Shown: piece after piece, positions 6,583 through 7,513 of the stretch
How the letters are laid out: every line of letters starts with the position of its first letter
Numbering within the stretch: the first letter of the stretch is position 1
Assembly (NCBI GenBank): GCA_041688385.1
Contig: JBDNIH010000021.1
Location: 1-7,513, forward strand
Origin: UBA7662 sp041688385
GTDB taxonomy: Bacteria; Bacteroidota; Bacteroidia; UBA7662
Reading direction: 5' to 3'
Length of the DNA: 7,513 nucleotides
Made by a program: the position numbers and the translations under genes
Notes under the pieces: generated by a model
Database searches by the model: none
Told to the model about the DNA's origin: nothing
What the model saw: the letters and a program-made list of their open reading frames with translations, nothing else

Positions 6583-6595
6583 GGCTTAGCAAGCC
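6583..6595 (+). other. Small hairpin downstream of dps
   Basis: GGCTT and AAGCC form a five-pair stem around a three-base AGC loop, 69 bases after the dps stop. No T-tract follows, so it is at best a weak transcript-end or processing structure. Confidence 0.2.
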
Positions 6596-6677
6596 AAGCT
6601 ACTTACAACCAACGACTCATGAAATTTATTGAGTTAATTGAAAATACTTTTAACCAATAACTAAAGAGATCAGCCCT

Positions 6678-7364
6678 ATGTGTTTTTCAGCAACTGCAAG
6701 TTTTAGTGCCGGGATTGTGCTTACTGTAATTGGTGTTGCCTCCATAAAAAAGACAACGCATAAATCGCAGCTACTTTTCGCAGGCATTCCAATAATTTTT
6801 GGCATACAACAAATAGCAGAGGGCATACTCTGGGTATCACTCCCCAATCCGGACTTACTCAATACACAGAAATATGCTACTTATGTCTTTCTACTATTTG
6901 CTCAAATTATATGGCCTTCCTGGGTTCCATTGGCAATACTCAAACTAGAAAAAAGGAGCACTCGAAAAACCATACAAAGGTTTTTTGTTGGCGCCGGATT
7001 ATTAGTGGCTTGTTATCTTGCCTATTGCCTACTGGTATTTAAGGTGGAAGCAAAAATTATAGGTCAACATATTGCCTATATACAAGACTATCCGGTAGCC
7101 TTGAGAAAATATGTGATCCCATTGTATGCGATAGCGACTATTGCGCCCTCCTTTTTTTCGCACATCAAACGACTGTGGCTTTTAGGCCTTTCTATCGCCA
7201 TATCCTACATCATTACAGTCCTTTTTTATGAACACCATATTCTATCGGTTTGGTGTTTTTTCTCCTCTATCATTAGCATAGCTATTTACATTATTATGAT
7301 CGAAATTTCCAATGAGGAGAAGTTAAAGAAAATTGAACTGACCCAACCGCAACATGGGCTTTGA
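6678..7364 (+). CDS. DUF6629-type multi-pass membrane protein of unknown function
   Basis: Integral membrane protein of 228 residues. The N-terminus MCFSATASFSAG, followed by a helix and QLLFAGIPIIFGIQQIAEGILW, is the hallmark of the family I know as DUF6629; no biochemical function is known to me. Hydrophobic segments at about 9-23, 31-53, 67-89, 103-121, 143-160, 166-184 and 188-208 suggest seven membrane helices. A charged cytoplasmic-type loop (LEKRSTRKTIQR, 90-101) follows helix 3 and a polar tail follows helix 7. The conserved glutamines, Glu48 and Trp52 in helix 2 are polar residues inside the membrane and could form a functional site. The ATG at 6678 is supported by the family start and by an AAAGAGA sequence a few bases upstream. 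The gene stands 163 bases after dps and may be independent of it. Confidence 0.85.
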   Translation: MCFSATASFSAGIVLTVIGVASIKKTTHKSQLLFAGIPIIFGIQQIAEGILWVSLPNPDLLNTQKYATYVFLLFAQIIWPSWVPLAILKLEKRSTRKTIQRFFVGAGLLVACYLAYCLLVFKVEAKIIGQHIAYIQDYPVALRKYVIPLYAIATIAPSFFSHIKRLWLLGLSIAISYIITVLFYEHHILSVWCFFSSIISIAIYIIMIEISNEEKLKKIELTQPQHGL

Positions 7365-7365
7365 A

Positions 7366-7512
7366 CTACGCCGTATGGGAAGTAAACTTCGGACTTATAA
7401 ATTTTGCCCTGTTTATTCGGCCTGATAGCGATAGGAAGACCGCTTCTCCATCCCCTACTGCTTCAAGCTTCTTAAACAAGCAGCGTTTCAAGGCATCGAA
7501 CAAAGACACTTC
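7366..7512 (-). CDS. Possible 3' end of a convergent gene, running off the window
   Basis: On the minus strand an open frame enters from the window edge and stops at 7366, giving 48 residues that begin EVSLFDALKRCLFKKLEAV and end FISPKFTSHTA. It would converge on the DUF6629 gene with only one base between the two stops. I do not recognise the protein. The plus strand is also open in one frame from about 7424 to the edge, and another minus-strand frame reads protein-like across 7366-7450, so this may instead be non-coding or repeated DNA. Confidence 0.22.
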   Translation of the reverse strand, partial: EVSLFDALKRCLFKKLEAVGDGEAVFLSLSGRINRAKFISPKFTSHTA

Positions 7513-7513
7513 C

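Noticed and set aside
1..7513. CRISPR arrays, tRNA, rRNA, integrase or toxin-antitoxin genes
   Set aside because: No regularly spaced repeats, tRNA-like cloverleaf or recognisable gene of these kinds was found on either strand by reading.

Overview
The window looks like an ordinary chromosomal segment from a member of the Bacteroidota, probably a Sphingobacteriia- or Chitinophagia-like lineage. The evidence is protein-level resemblance: a Bacteroidota-type CbpM, a Dps of the 'DEYVLYTRTRN-HWN' kind, and a DUF6629 membrane protein. In addition, most start codons lack a clear Shine-Dalgarno sequence and base composition is moderately A+T-rich. The phylum is inferred and no rRNA is present to confirm it. 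All convincing genes are on the + strand.

Region 1 (about 194-3212) is a tight three-gene operon for a tripartite ABC exporter: an HlyD-type adaptor lipoprotein, a MacB/FtsX-type permease and a LolD-like ATPase. The first two genes overlap by an ATGA and the next two are separated by 2 bases. The adaptor-permease-ATPase order is that of DevBCA exporters. No outer-membrane (TolC-like) channel gene is visible, and the first 193 bases hold no gene I can assign.

Region 2 (3286-4465) is a co-chaperone pair: a zinc-finger-less DnaJ of the CbpA type followed after 10 bases by its small modulator CbpM.

Region 3 (4466-4928) is a 463-base gap without a convincing gene. It holds a weak hairpin just after cbpM and a cluster of AAGTAT-type repeats with an imperfect inverted repeat near 4694-4762; part of that cluster motif recurs as a 10-base direct repeat at 4864.

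Region 4 (4929-6514) carries a zinc-dependent medium-chain alcohol dehydrogenase, whose first structural-zinc cysteine is replaced by aspartate, and a complete Dps mini-ferritin. Between them is an 8-base inverted repeat that includes the adh stop codon and ends 12 bases before the dps start.

Region 5 (6515-7513) holds a seven-helix DUF6629 membrane protein of unknown function. It is followed by a terminal stretch that is open in several frames on both strands and may be the end of a convergent gene or an extragenic repeat.

Taken together the window pairs an envelope export operon with a group of stress/stationary-phase functions (CbpA-CbpM, alcohol dehydrogenase, Dps). I see no mobile element, CRISPR array, tRNA or rRNA, and no clear new multi-gene system. 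The items most worth checking are the altered zinc site, the repeats before adh, and the inverted repeat before dps.
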